This document shows, one piece after another, positions 44,095 to 52,488 of a DNA stretch of 64,000 nt (its first letter is position 1; each line of letters starts with the position of its first letter). Under the pieces are notes generated by a model. That model worked only from the letters and a program-made list of their open reading frames with translations. It searched no databases and had not been told where the DNA came from. Source of the DNA: Roseivivax jejudonensis. GTDB taxonomy: Bacteria > Pseudomonadota > Alphaproteobacteria > Rhodobacterales > Rhodobacteraceae. The DNA lies in NCBI RefSeq assembly GCF_900172265.1, contig NZ_FWFK01000005.1:248001-312000 (forward strand), in the 5' to 3' direction. Made by a program: the position numbers and the translations under genes.

Positions 44095-44154
44095 CATGTG
44101 TCGGCGAAATGACACCATTCCAAGCAACTCTGTGGCGAAGTTAACATGTGTCGG
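44095..44154 (-). repeat. Direct repeat CATGTGTCGG upstream of the PhnM-like gene
   Basis: CATGTGTCGG occurs at 44095-44104 and 44145-44154, exactly 50 bp apart, in the 131 bp before the PhnM-like gene. On the gene's strand they read CCGACACATG. A regulator site is possible, but no known box fits well. Confidence 0.3.
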
Positions 44155-44206
44155 AGGGGTTGCCTCGGCCCCGGCCCCGTCTCGACAGCCTCGGCGCGCC
44201 CACGCG

Positions 44207-45229
44207 TCAGCGCCGCCGCAGGGTATCGCCGAAATCGATCTTGGGCGACAGTTCGATCACGGGCTCCACGGGCGCCTCGGGTTCGGCCACACGCGTGGCG
44301 ATGATGCGCGCCGCGCGGCGGCCGATCTCGGTCCGGCAGGCATCCATCGTGGCGAGCCGTCTTGGCAGCCCGTCCAGCAACTCCACGCCGTTGAAGCCCG
44401 CCAGACCCACCTGCCGCGGCACCGAGATGCCCTTGTCGAGCAGGTGCAGGAGGCCACCCGCGCCAATCATGTCGTTGGAATAGTAGAGAAAATCGAGCTC
44501 CGGCGTACGCTCGAGCATCGCCGCGGTCATTTCCCGGCCCTTGGCCAGCGCCGAGCCGCCGGAGTAGAACTCCTGGTCCATGACCTCGATCCCCGACTTC
44601 GCGAGCTGCTCGGTGAACCCCTCGAACCGCTTTCTGGCGCGGTGATCCAACGGCATCTTGGTGCCCATGAAGCCGATGTTCTCGTAGCCGGCCTTGACGA
44701 TCGCGCGGGCCATCTCGCGCCCGGCGCGGCGATGCGAGATGCCCACCGCGCAGTCGACCGGGGTGCCGTCGGTGTCCATGATCTCCACCACCGGGATGCC
44801 CGAGGCCTTCAGCATCGCACGGCTTGCGTCGGAATGTTCGAGCCCGGCGATGATCACGCCGGAGGGACGCCACGACAGCATCTCGTAGAGGACCTTTTCC
44901 TCCTTCTCGGGCAGGTAGTCGGTCACCCCCACGACCGGCTGCAGCTCGGTCTCTTCCAGTTCGTGACTGATCCCGGCCATGACCTCGGGAAAGACCATGT
45001 TGCGCAGCGAGGGGATGATCACCGCCACGAGGTTCACCCTCTGGCTCGCCAGCGCGCCGGCGATCTTGTTGGGCACGTAGCCCAGTGCCTTGGCCGCCTC
45101 GAGAACGCGCTCGCGCGTGGCCTCGCTCACGTCGCCGCGGTTGCGCAGGACGCGGCTCACGGTCATCTCGGACACGCCCGAGGCCTCGGACACGTCGCGC
45201 AGGGTCAGCGGGCGGTGATCGGTGGCCAC
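44207..45229 (-). CDS. LacI-family transcriptional regulator
   Basis: This is a 340-residue regulator with an N-terminal LacI helix-turn-helix (TLRDVSEASGVSEMTVSRVL, residues 9-28, and the hinge-region helix SEATRERVLEAAKALGYVPN) and a periplasmic-binding-like sugar domain (IIPSLRNMVFPEVMAGISHEL). The best starts are GTG 45229, preceded by AAGGAG at 7 bases. Its gene resembles gluconate-type GntR repressors. Target and ligand are unknown, since no sugar operon is next to it. Confidence 0.88.
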   Translation of the reverse strand: MATDHRPLTLRDVSEASGVSEMTVSRVLRNRGDVSEATRERVLEAAKALGYVPNKIAGALASQRVNLVAVIIPSLRNMVFPEVMAGISHELEETELQPVVGVTDYLPEKEEKVLYEMLSWRPSGVIIAGLEHSDASRAMLKASGIPVVEIMDTDGTPVDCAVGISHRRAGREMARAIVKAGYENIGFMGTKMPLDHRARKRFEGFTEQLAKSGIEVMDQEFYSGGSALAKGREMTAAMLERTPELDFLYYSNDMIGAGGLLHLLDKGISVPRQVGLAGFNGVELLDGLPRRLATMDACRTEIGRRAARIIATRVAEPEAPVEPVIELSPKIDFGDTLRRR

Positions 45230-45329
45230 GGAGATGCTCCTTGCTCGGGGTCTCCGATGGTAGGCGCAACCCTGCGCGGCACACAAGCGGATGCGGACCA
45301 GGGGCCGCTCCGGTGACGGACCGGCCATG

Positions 45330-45394
45330 GAGGGGCGCTGCCCCTCTTGCGCCTGCGGCGCAATTCACCCCGGAGTATTTCGGCCAAGAACAAG
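45330..45394 (+). repeat. Dispersed palindromic element, type B with a nested hairpin insertion
   Basis: GAGGGGCGCTGCCCCTC, then an inserted stem TTGCGCC-TGC-GGCGCAA with a short ATTCA, then CCCCGGAGTATTTCGGCCAAGAACAAG. The insertion replaces the usual CGCT linker. It lies between LacI and ileS. Confidence 0.65.
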
Positions 45395-45479
45395 CTCGGC
45401 CCGGGACGTGGCCGAGGCTGCGGGTGGGTGCGTGGTGCCGCGCGGCACCGCCGTTCGGACGGTGCCGCGCGCGGGAGCG

Positions 45480-48400
45480 TCAACTCTGCGCCGCGAGCGC
45501 CCGGTCGCAGCGCGCGCAGGTGCCGGGATGCGCGTGCGTGCCCACGTCCGGCAGGATCTTCCAGCAACGCTGGCACTTCTCGCCCTCGGCGGAGACGACC
45601 GAGACCGCGATGCCCGGCACGTCCGGCAGGCGATAGGCGTCGGCCGGCGCGGGATCGGTGGTCAGGCGGATGTCGGAGGTGATGCACAGCGTCGCGAAGG
45701 TGTCGCGATCGGTGATGATCTCGGCCACGTCGGCCGGAAGGTAGACGATCGGCGCGGCTTCGAGCGAGGCGCCGATTTCCTTCTCGCGCCGCTTTTCCTC
45801 GAGCGCGCCGGTGACCACGCGGCGCACGGCGCGGACCGTGTCGGCCCGCGCGGCGAGCGCGTCGTCGCGCCAGGCGGCCGGGGTGTCGGGCATGTCCTGC
45901 AGGTGAACGGAGCTGCCCTCGCCGGGAACGCGTTCGAGCCAGACCTCCTCTGCGGTGAAGACGAGGATCGGGGCGAGCCACGTCGTCAGCCGGTGGAACA
46001 GCAGGTCGAGCACGGTCAGCGCCGCGCGCCGCTCGAGGCTGTCGCGCGGATCGCAGTAGAGCGCGTCCTTGCGCACGTCGAAGTAGAAGGACGACAGGTC
46101 CACCGTCGCGAAGTTGAACACCGACTGGAAGACGTGCTGGAAGTCGAAGCTGCGGTAGCCTTCGCGCACGACTCCGTCGAGCACCGAGAGCTTGTTTAGG
46201 ATCAGCCGCTCCAGTTCGGGCATGTCGGCCGGATCGACCGCGTCCTCGGGCCGGTAATGCGCGACGTTGCCGAGGATGAATCGCAGCGTGTTGCGCAGTC
46301 GGCGGTAGCTGTCGGCGGTGCCCTTGAGGATCTCGGGCCCGATCCGCTGGTCCGAGGTGTAGTCGGCCTGGGCCACCCAGAGCCGCAGGATGTCGGCGCC
46401 GTACTGTTTCACCACCTCCTCGGGCACGACCGTGTTCCCGAGCGACTTGGACATCTTGTTGCCCTTCTCGTCGAGCGTGAAGCCGTGCGTGACGACGTTG
46501 CGGTAGGGCGCGCGGCCGATCGTGCCGCAGGCCTGCAGCATGGAGGAGTGGAACCAGCCGCGATGCTGGTCGGTACCTTCCATGTAGACGTCGGCGATGC
46601 CGTCCTCGGTGCCGTCCGCGCGATCGCGCAGGACGAACGCGTGGGTCGAGCCAGAGTCGAACCACACGTCGAGGATGTCGAAGACCTGGTCCCAGTCGGC
46701 GGGGTCGTGGTCGGTGCCGAGGAACCGCTCCTTCGCGCCGGGCTTGTACCAGGCATCCGCGCCCTCGGTCTCGAACGCCTCGAGGATGCGCGCGTTGACC
46801 GCGGGATCGCGCAGCAGGAAGTCCGTGTCGGTCGGTTTCGCGCCCTTGCGGGTGAAGCAGGTGAGCGGCACGCCCCAGGCGCGCTGCCGCGACAGGACCC
46901 AGTCGGGCCGGCTTTCGATCATCGAGTAGAGGCGGTTGCGCCCCGAGCGCGGCGTCCACGTCACCAGTTCGTCGATCGAGCGCAGGGCGCGGCCGCGGAT
47001 CGTAGTGCCGTAGGTGTCCTGGCCGTCGCCGACCGCGCGGTCGATCGCCGCGAACCATTGCGGCGTGTTGCGGTAGATGACCGGGGCCTTGGAGCGCCAG
47101 GAATGCGGGTAGGAGTGCTTGATCTTCCCGCGCGCGAGGAGCCCGCCGACCTCGACGAGCTTGGCGATGATCGCCGCGTTGGCGTCGCCCTCCTTACCGT
47201 TCTGCTTGAGGATGCGGGTGCCGCCGAAGAACGGCAGGTCCGGACGGAAGCTGCCGTCGTCCTCGACGTTGTAGGTGATCACGCGGTCGAGCATGCCGAG
47301 GCCGCGATAGAGCTCGTATTCTTCCATGCCGTGCGACGGCGCGCAGTGCACGAACCCGGTGCCTTCCTCGTCGGTCACGAAGTCCGCGGCGCGGAAATCG
47401 CGCGGGTCGTTCCATTCTCCGCCGGAGCCCTCGGCACCCGCGAGGGGATGGGCCAGCGTCATCGCCGCGAGCTGCGCGGGCGTCACGTCGCGCACCCGGC
47501 GCCACATCCCGTCCTCGAGCCGAGCGCGGGCGAAGGTCGGTCCGGCGACCCTGTCGGCGAGGATGTAGCGATCGCCGACTTGCGCCCAGCATTCGTCCGG
47601 CGTGTCGGTGACCTCGTAGAGGCCGTAGGAAAAATCCTCTCCGAAGACCACCGCCTTGTTCGAGGGGATGGTCCAGGGCGTGGTGGTCCAGATCACCACG
47701 TTGGCGCCGACGAAGGCCTCGCGCGCCTCCGCGCGGGCGCTGGCGACCGCCTCGCGCTCGTCGTCGGACATTTCCTCGTCCGACACGTCCGCCTCGGGCA
47801 GCGAGAAATCGGTCACCGGGAATTTCACCCAGACGGTGAAGCTCTCCTTGTCGTGATACTCGACCTCCGCCTCGGCGAGCGCGGTCTTCTCGACCGGCGA
47901 CCACATCACCGGCTTCGAGCCCTGGTAGAGCACGCCGCTCATCAGGAAGGTCTGGAACTCCTCGGCGATGATGCGCTCGGCGCGGTAGTCCATCGTCAGG
48001 TAGGGATCGGCCCAGTTGCCGGTGATCCCGAGACGCTTGAACTCGTCGCGCTGGATGTCGATCCAGCCCTCGGCGAAGCGGCGGCACTCCTGGCGGAAGT
48101 CCACGACGTCCACCTTGTCCTTGTCCATGCCCTTGGCGCGGTACTGCTCCTCGATCTTCCACTCGATCGGCAGGCCGTGACAGTCCCAGCCCGGGATGTA
48201 GCGCGCGTCGTGGCCCATCATCTGGTGGCTGCGGACGATGATGTCCTTGATCGTCTTGTTGAGGGCGTGACCGATGTGCAGGTGCCCGTTCGCATAGGGC
48301 GGTCCGTCATGCAGGGTGAAGGGCGTCCGGCCCTCGGCCCGGTCGCGCAGGCGGTCGTAGACGCCGATCGTCTCCCACCGCTCGAGCCAGCCGGGCTCGC

Positions 48401-48503
48401 GCTTCGGCAGGCCCGCGCGCATCGGGAAATCCGTCTGCGGCAGGGCGAGGGTGTCCTTGTAGTCGGGCGTCAGGCTGGTCGTGTCGGTGGTGTCGGCGCA
48501 CAT
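45480..48503 (-). CDS. ileS: Isoleucine-tRNA ligase
   Basis: This class I synthetase charges tRNA-Ile. The 1007-residue protein has the HIGH signature in GPPYANGHLHIGHALNKTIKD (as GHLHIGHAL) near residue 78, the editing domain in the middle, KMSKS in KGNKMSKSLGN near residue 676, and the C-terminal zinc-binding CQRCWKI and CARC. The start ATG 48503 (MCADTTDTTS) fits the family. It is monocistronic, with a repeat element downstream and 458 bp of non-coding DNA upstream. Confidence 0.98.
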   Translation of the reverse strand: MCADTTDTTSLTPDYKDTLALPQTDFPMRAGLPKREPGWLERWETIGVYDRLRDRAEGRTPFTLHDGPPYANGHLHIGHALNKTIKDIIVRSHQMMGHDARYIPGWDCHGLPIEWKIEEQYRAKGMDKDKVDVVDFRQECRRFAEGWIDIQRDEFKRLGITGNWADPYLTMDYRAERIIAEEFQTFLMSGVLYQGSKPVMWSPVEKTALAEAEVEYHDKESFTVWVKFPVTDFSLPEADVSDEEMSDDEREAVASARAEAREAFVGANVVIWTTTPWTIPSNKAVVFGEDFSYGLYEVTDTPDECWAQVGDRYILADRVAGPTFARARLEDGMWRRVRDVTPAQLAAMTLAHPLAGAEGSGGEWNDPRDFRAADFVTDEEGTGFVHCAPSHGMEEYELYRGLGMLDRVITYNVEDDGSFRPDLPFFGGTRILKQNGKEGDANAAIIAKLVEVGGLLARGKIKHSYPHSWRSKAPVIYRNTPQWFAAIDRAVGDGQDTYGTTIRGRALRSIDELVTWTPRSGRNRLYSMIESRPDWVLSRQRAWGVPLTCFTRKGAKPTDTDFLLRDPAVNARILEAFETEGADAWYKPGAKERFLGTDHDPADWDQVFDILDVWFDSGSTHAFVLRDRADGTEDGIADVYMEGTDQHRGWFHSSMLQACGTIGRAPYRNVVTHGFTLDEKGNKMSKSLGNTVVPEEVVKQYGADILRLWVAQADYTSDQRIGPEILKGTADSYRRLRNTLRFILGNVAHYRPEDAVDPADMPELERLILNKLSVLDGVVREGYRSFDFQHVFQSVFNFATVDLSSFYFDVRKDALYCDPRDSLERRAALTVLDLLFHRLTTWLAPILVFTAEEVWLERVPGEGSSVHLQDMPDTPAAWRDDALAARADTVRAVRRVVTGALEEKRREKEIGASLEAAPIVYLPADVAEIITDRDTFATLCITSDIRLTTDPAPADAYRLPDVPGIAVSVVSAEGEKCQRCWKILPDVGTHAHPGTCARCDRALAAQS

Positions 48504-48961
48504 GGGTTGCGTCCTTGCGGCGTTGGCTCGGCGGCGTGTCGGGGAGAGAGGGGCGGCGCGTCGGCGCGGGCGCCATTGTCCCGGCGCGAGGCACGTCCCA
48601 TCGGGGGACTCACCGCGCCGGGCAGATAATTCGGATGAGGATCGCGAAGGAAACCGTCATGGGCGGCGTTATAGGCGCAGGGCCGCGCGGCGTAAAGGCG
48701 GCGCCGGGCCCGCGCGGGCCGCCCAGCATGCGCCGGACCCGGCCGATCGGGCCACTTGGCTCGGCACCGGGCCGCCGGTTCCCGCGATGCCGCGGTGCGG
48801 CGTGGCCGGAACCGGCCCATCGCGGACAGTGAAACCGGCAAGCCGGCGCGCGGATCGGGCAGGACGGTGTCCGCCCTCTCCCACGGTGTCGATCGCGCCC
48901 CAATCTGTTTGGCAGACGGGCACACGATCCCATTGCCCGAACCCCGAAGAGGAGACCAGTC
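48504..48961. other. Intergenic region upstream of ileS, nothing recognised
   Basis: This 458-bp space between two divergent genes is GC-rich and holds no convincing frame, RNA gene or repeat. A short ATG frame at 48658 lacks a ribosome-binding site and looks random. It must contain the ileS promoter and that of the small gene downstream, but I could not place them. Confidence 0.5.
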
Positions 48962-49252
48962 ATGGCCTATCCCGATCATAGCCGGCACGACCCGTATACC
49001 GATCCCCTGCGCGCCGACCCGCGCTTGCGCACAGAGCCGCGCAGCGGTGGCGCGGTCGCGGGACTGGGCGTCGCGCTCGGTCTCGTCGTGCTGGTGATCG
49101 CCGGCACGGCGTTTCTCGGCGGCGGCGACGACGCATCTGCGCCCGCGCCGACGGCGCCGGAGGTATCCGCACCGGCCAGCGACACGCAAAGCGCACCGGT
49201 GGCGCCCGAAGGCGCAGCGGATGGCGGTGGCGGCGCGGCTTCGGCCGAGTGA
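48962..49252 (+). CDS. Small single-pass membrane protein, hypothetical
   Basis: This is a 96-residue protein with one membrane helix at about residues 33-53 (VAGLGVALGLVVLVIAGTAFL), a charged N-terminus containing DP repeats (HDPYTDPLRADPRLRTEP), and an Ala/Pro-rich periplasmic tail. GAGGAG precedes ATG 48962. No family is recognised. It faces the oxidoreductase gene tail to tail. Confidence 0.65.
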   Translation: MAYPDHSRHDPYTDPLRADPRLRTEPRSGGAVAGLGVALGLVVLVIAGTAFLGGGDDASAPAPTAPEVSAPASDTQSAPVAPEGAADGGGGAASAE

Positions 49253-49294
49253 CGCCCTCGCCGACGCGGCGCGCCTTTCCCCGGGCGCGTCGCG

Positions 49295-50917
49295 TCACCC
49301 GCGGCGGTTCACGTAGTCCCAGACCGTCGAGATCACGACCGATCCCTCGCCCACCGCGCTTGCGACACGCTTGACCGACCCCGCGCGCACGTCACCGATC
49401 GCGAAGATGCCGGGGTGCGACGTGGCATAAGGGCTTTCGCCGCCCACGGCCTCCCCGGTCAGAACGAAGCCCTTGGCGTCGAGGTCGACGCATCCCGAGA
49501 GCCAGTCGGTGCGCGGCGCCGCCCCGACCATCACGAAGAGCCCGCCTGTGGCGAGCCGCCAGTCCTGCCCGGCGGCGCGGTCGCGGATCGTCACCGCCTC
49601 GAGCCGGTGATCGCCGTGAAGCGCGGTCACCTCGGTGCGATAGTGGATCGTGATGCGCGAATGCGCCGCAAGCCGCGACGACAGGTAATCCGACATCGAC
49701 GCGGCCAGCGACGTGCCGCGCACCAGAAGGTGCACGTGCCGCGCCGTCCGCGCGAGGTACATGGCCGCCTGTCCCGCGGAATTGCCGCCTCCGATGACCG
49801 CCGCGTCTCGGTCGCGGCAGAACCGGGCCTCGGTCTCGGTGGCGGCGTAGTAGATGCCGGCGCCTTCGAACGCCTCCAGCATGTCGAGCGGCAGCTTGCG
49901 ATACTGGACGCCGGTTGCGACAACCACCGACCCGGCGCGGACCTCCCGGCCGTTGTCCAGCGTCACGATGAAACCGCCGTCATCGCGATCGGCGAGCGCG
50001 ACCGCGCGGCGCGGCATCGCGAAACGTGTGCCGAATTTCATCGCCTGGATCTCTCCGCGCGCGACCAGGTCGGCGCCCGAGATGCCGGTGGGAAATCCCA
50101 TGTAGTTCTCGATCCGGCTGGACGTGCCCGCCTGCCCGCCGATGGCGATTTCCTCGAGAACGAGCGCCGACAGTCCTTCGGCCCCGGCATAGACCGCCGC
50201 GGCAACCCCGCCGGGTCCGCCGCCGACGATGGCGACGTCGTAAGCGGCATCGACCGACAGCGGCATGTCGAGACCGAGCGCCTCCGCGACGGCCTGTGGC
50301 GTCGGATCTGCCAGGGCGAAGCTGCGGTCGAACACCACGAGCGGGACGCCCGCGTCGTGTCCGCAAGCTCGGGCGAGGTCGGCGGCGTCGGCGCTGTCGA
50401 GCGCAAGCTCCCGGCAGGGCAGATGGTTGCGCCCGGCAAACGCGGCGACGTCGCGCAGATTGCGGGAGTCCTCGACCCCGACGAGGACGAGGCCGCCTTC
50501 GCGGCTCTCGACGATGCGGCGGCGGCGGGCGGCGAACACGGTGACGATGATGTCCGACATCTCGGGCATCTCGGACATGAGCCGCAGGAGCGTGTCGCGC
50601 GGCACCGACAGCAGCCGGCTGTCGCGCACCGCCCGCGCGCCGCTCAGGCTCCGCGCGCCGTAGAGAAAGCTGGTGTCGCCGAAGAACTGCGTCGGCCCGA
50701 GCGTGGCGCCGCCGTATCGCGCCCCTGTCGCCGGATCGACGGCCTCCAGCTCTCCGTCGAGCACGTAGAGGAAAACGTCGAGCACCTCGCCCGGGCGATG
50801 CGCCATCTCGCCGGCCGCGAGGTGCACCTCCTGGCCCGCCCGGGAGAGCGCGCGGACATGCGTATCCTCGAGCGGGGTTCGCACCATGGTGGCGAGGTCG
50901 GCGGCAAAACTTTCCAT
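49295..50917 (-). CDS. cNMP-binding domain / thioredoxin reductase-like FAD oxidoreductase
   Basis: This is a 540-residue two-part protein. Residues 1-130 form a cyclic-nucleotide-binding fold (GEVLDVFLYVLDGELEAVDP, FFGDTSFLYGARSLSG). Residues from about 215 form a thioredoxin-reductase-like flavoprotein (VAIVGGGPGGVAAAVYAGAEG, NSAGQAAMYLARTARHVHLL, GIFAIGDVRAGSVKRVASAVGEG). In the region where thioredoxin reductase has CxxC there is YYAATETEARFC, with one cysteine only, so ordinary disulphide exchange is unlikely. ATG 50917 has GGAG 8 bases upstream; an earlier start is weaker. The electron acceptor and effector are unknown. Confidence 0.85.
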   Translation of the reverse strand: MESFAADLATMVRTPLEDTHVRALSRAGQEVHLAAGEMAHRPGEVLDVFLYVLDGELEAVDPATGARYGGATLGPTQFFGDTSFLYGARSLSGARAVRDSRLLSVPRDTLLRLMSEMPEMSDIIVTVFAARRRRIVESREGGLVLVGVEDSRNLRDVAAFAGRNHLPCRELALDSADAADLARACGHDAGVPLVVFDRSFALADPTPQAVAEALGLDMPLSVDAAYDVAIVGGGPGGVAAAVYAGAEGLSALVLEEIAIGGQAGTSSRIENYMGFPTGISGADLVARGEIQAMKFGTRFAMPRRAVALADRDDGGFIVTLDNGREVRAGSVVVATGVQYRKLPLDMLEAFEGAGIYYAATETEARFCRDRDAAVIGGGNSAGQAAMYLARTARHVHLLVRGTSLAASMSDYLSSRLAAHSRITIHYRTEVTALHGDHRLEAVTIRDRAAGQDWRLATGGLFVMVGAAPRTDWLSGCVDLDAKGFVLTGEAVGGESPYATSHPGIFAIGDVRAGSVKRVASAVGEGSVVISTVWDYVNRRG

Positions 50918-51019
50918 CGGCAGCTCCGGGCGGCGGGGTTTGTCGCGCGCGACCATACCCACGGTCGCGCCATAGGTCTCTTCACATCGCGCGGCGCGGG
51001 ACCTGTCCCGCGACCGGGC

Positions 51020-52036
51020 TCAGCTGCCGCGCTTGTCGAAAAGGCCGGTGAGGCTCTGCGCGACCAGCGTCCTGACCGAGGGCCGCATCTCGCGCGAGAA
51101 CGGGATCGGCCGGCAGACCTCCATCGCCGCCACGCCGACCCGGGCGGTCAGCGTGCCGTTGACCACGCCTTCGCCGAACCGGCGCGACAGCCGCGCGAGA
51201 ACGGATCCGCCCAGAATCGGCTCGAGCATGTCCTCGCCCGCGGCGATCGCGCCGGTCGCGACGAGGTGCGAAAACACCGCTCGGGTCAGCCGCCACGTGC
51301 CGAGCGTGCCCGAACGGCCGCCGTAGATCTCGGCGATCCGGCGGATCATCCGCAGGTTCGACGCCAAGGCCGCGGCCACGTCTGCAAAGGCCAGCGGCAC
51401 GAGCGCGGTGACGCCCGCGACCTGCCGGGCCGCCGCCTGCACCTCGCGCGCGGCGGCGAGATCGAGCGGTGCCATCAATTCGCGTTCGGCGAGGGACAGC
51501 AGGTCGGGGCCGTCCATCACGTCGTCCTGCCGCTCCGCCAGCCGCGCGCGGCCCCAGCGCGTGTCGTCCCGCCCGTCGTAGAGCGCCGTCAGCCGGTCGA
51601 CGATCCGGCGCGCGCCGGCCAGATCGCCCGCGGCGCGGGCCGCCCCCGCGTCGCGGTGCAGGCTGTCGATCCGGGCGAGCCTGGCAAAGGCGCGCACCTC
51701 GCGCAGGGCGATCAGGACGAGGACGAGGGCGAAGAGCGCGAAAAGCGCCGTGACGGCCCAGCCGAGGATTGGGTTCGCCGCCATCACACTCGCGACGAAG
51801 GACCACGCCGCGGCGCCGACAAGGAGCGCCACGATCGCGCCGGCGAGGCGCCAGAACCAGCGCCCGAGCGCGGTGGATCGCCGTGCCGCCACGCGGGCCG
51901 CGGCCTTCATCGCGGCGCCCTCGGCGGGCGCGTCGAGCTCGGGGACCGGCGGCGCGTCGGCGGGTGTGGGGCCCGGCTCGGTGTCGTCGTCGAGATCGAA
52001 GACCACCGGACCGCGGCGGGATCTTGGGTCGCTCAT
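51020..52036 (-). CDS. YcjF-like TIGR01620 membrane protein
   Basis: This is a 338-residue inner-membrane protein. Two helices lie at about residues 64-85 (LAGAIVALLVGAAAWSFVAS) and 91-110 (ILGWAVTALFALFALVLVLI), followed by a helical cytosolic part with LIALREVRAFARLARIDSLHR and TLGTWRLTRAVFSHLVATG. The family pairs with YcjX, and the genes overlap with ATGA through the GNAT gene. The N-terminal part is acidic and proline-rich. The function is unknown; a stress-response pair with YcjX is the usual suggestion. Confidence 0.88.
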   Translation of the reverse strand: MSDPRSRRGPVVFDLDDDTEPGPTPADAPPVPELDAPAEGAAMKAAARVAARRSTALGRWFWRLAGAIVALLVGAAAWSFVASVMAANPILGWAVTALFALFALVLVLIALREVRAFARLARIDSLHRDAGAARAAGDLAGARRIVDRLTALYDGRDDTRWGRARLAERQDDVMDGPDLLSLAERELMAPLDLAAAREVQAAARQVAGVTALVPLAFADVAAALASNLRMIRRIAEIYGGRSGTLGTWRLTRAVFSHLVATGAIAAGEDMLEPILGGSVLARLSRRFGEGVVNGTLTARVGVAAMEVCRPIPFSREMRPSVRTLVAQSLTGLFDKRGS

Positions 52037-52488
52037 GCGGCCCTCCTGTTCCAGCGATACTGGATGTCCGGCAGGCCCTCGTCGTTGGCGCCGTCGGTGC
52101 GCGCGACCTCGACGAAGCCCTGCCGCGCGTAGAAGCGGCGGGCGGAGAGATTGGCCTCGAACGTCCAGAGCGTGAGGTGCGGTGCGGTCGCCATGGCCCC
52201 GTCCAGAAGCCGTGCGCCGAGCCCGTGCCCGCGTGCCCACGGCGCCACGTAGAGCGCGTGCACCGTTTCCGCGTCGCGGGCGATGAACCCGGCGATGGCG
52301 GCGTGCTCCGCGCCGGTGTCGGCCAGCGTGACCCAGCCGCGTTCGACCATCGCGCCGGCAAGCGCGAGGTCCTCGGCGCGCGACTGCACCCGCGGCACCC
52401 AGGGCGTGCTGTCGGTCCAGTCCGACAGGATCGCGGCGATTCCACCGGCGTCGGTCGGCCGGGCCGGGCGCAGCCAGGGTCCGGTCAC
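52033..52488 (-). CDS. GNAT-family N-acetyltransferase
   Basis: This is a 151-residue acetyltransferase starting at GTG 52488 (TGPWLRPARPTDAGGIAAIL). The acetyl-CoA motif is VAPWARGHGLGARLLDGAMA (Q/RxxGxG/A) near residue 82, followed by ANLSARRFYARQGFVEVAR. It sits between the ycjX and ycjF genes with GTGA and ATGA overlaps on each side, so all three are translated as one unit. The substrate is unknown. Confidence 0.88.
   Translation of the reverse strand: MTGPWLRPARPTDAGGIAAILSDWTDSTPWVPRVQSRAEDLALAGAMVERGWVTLADTGAEHAAIAGFIARDAETVHALYVAPWARGHGLGARLLDGAMATAPHLTLWTFEANLSARRFYARQGFVEVARTDGANDEGLPDIQYRWNRRAA

Noticed and set aside
46257-48629. A 790-codon plus-strand frame opposite ileS
   Set aside because: It is antisense to a clear isoleucyl-tRNA synthetase and has no domain, ribosome-binding site or natural composition.
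48658-48832. Possible small gene in the ileS upstream space
   Set aside because: The ATG has no ribosome-binding site, and the translated product is a random Pro/Arg/Gly-rich string.
49415-52132. A 905-codon plus-strand frame opposite the flavoprotein and ycjF-like genes
   Set aside because: It spans two real genes on the other strand and shows no motif; it is a GC-driven shadow.
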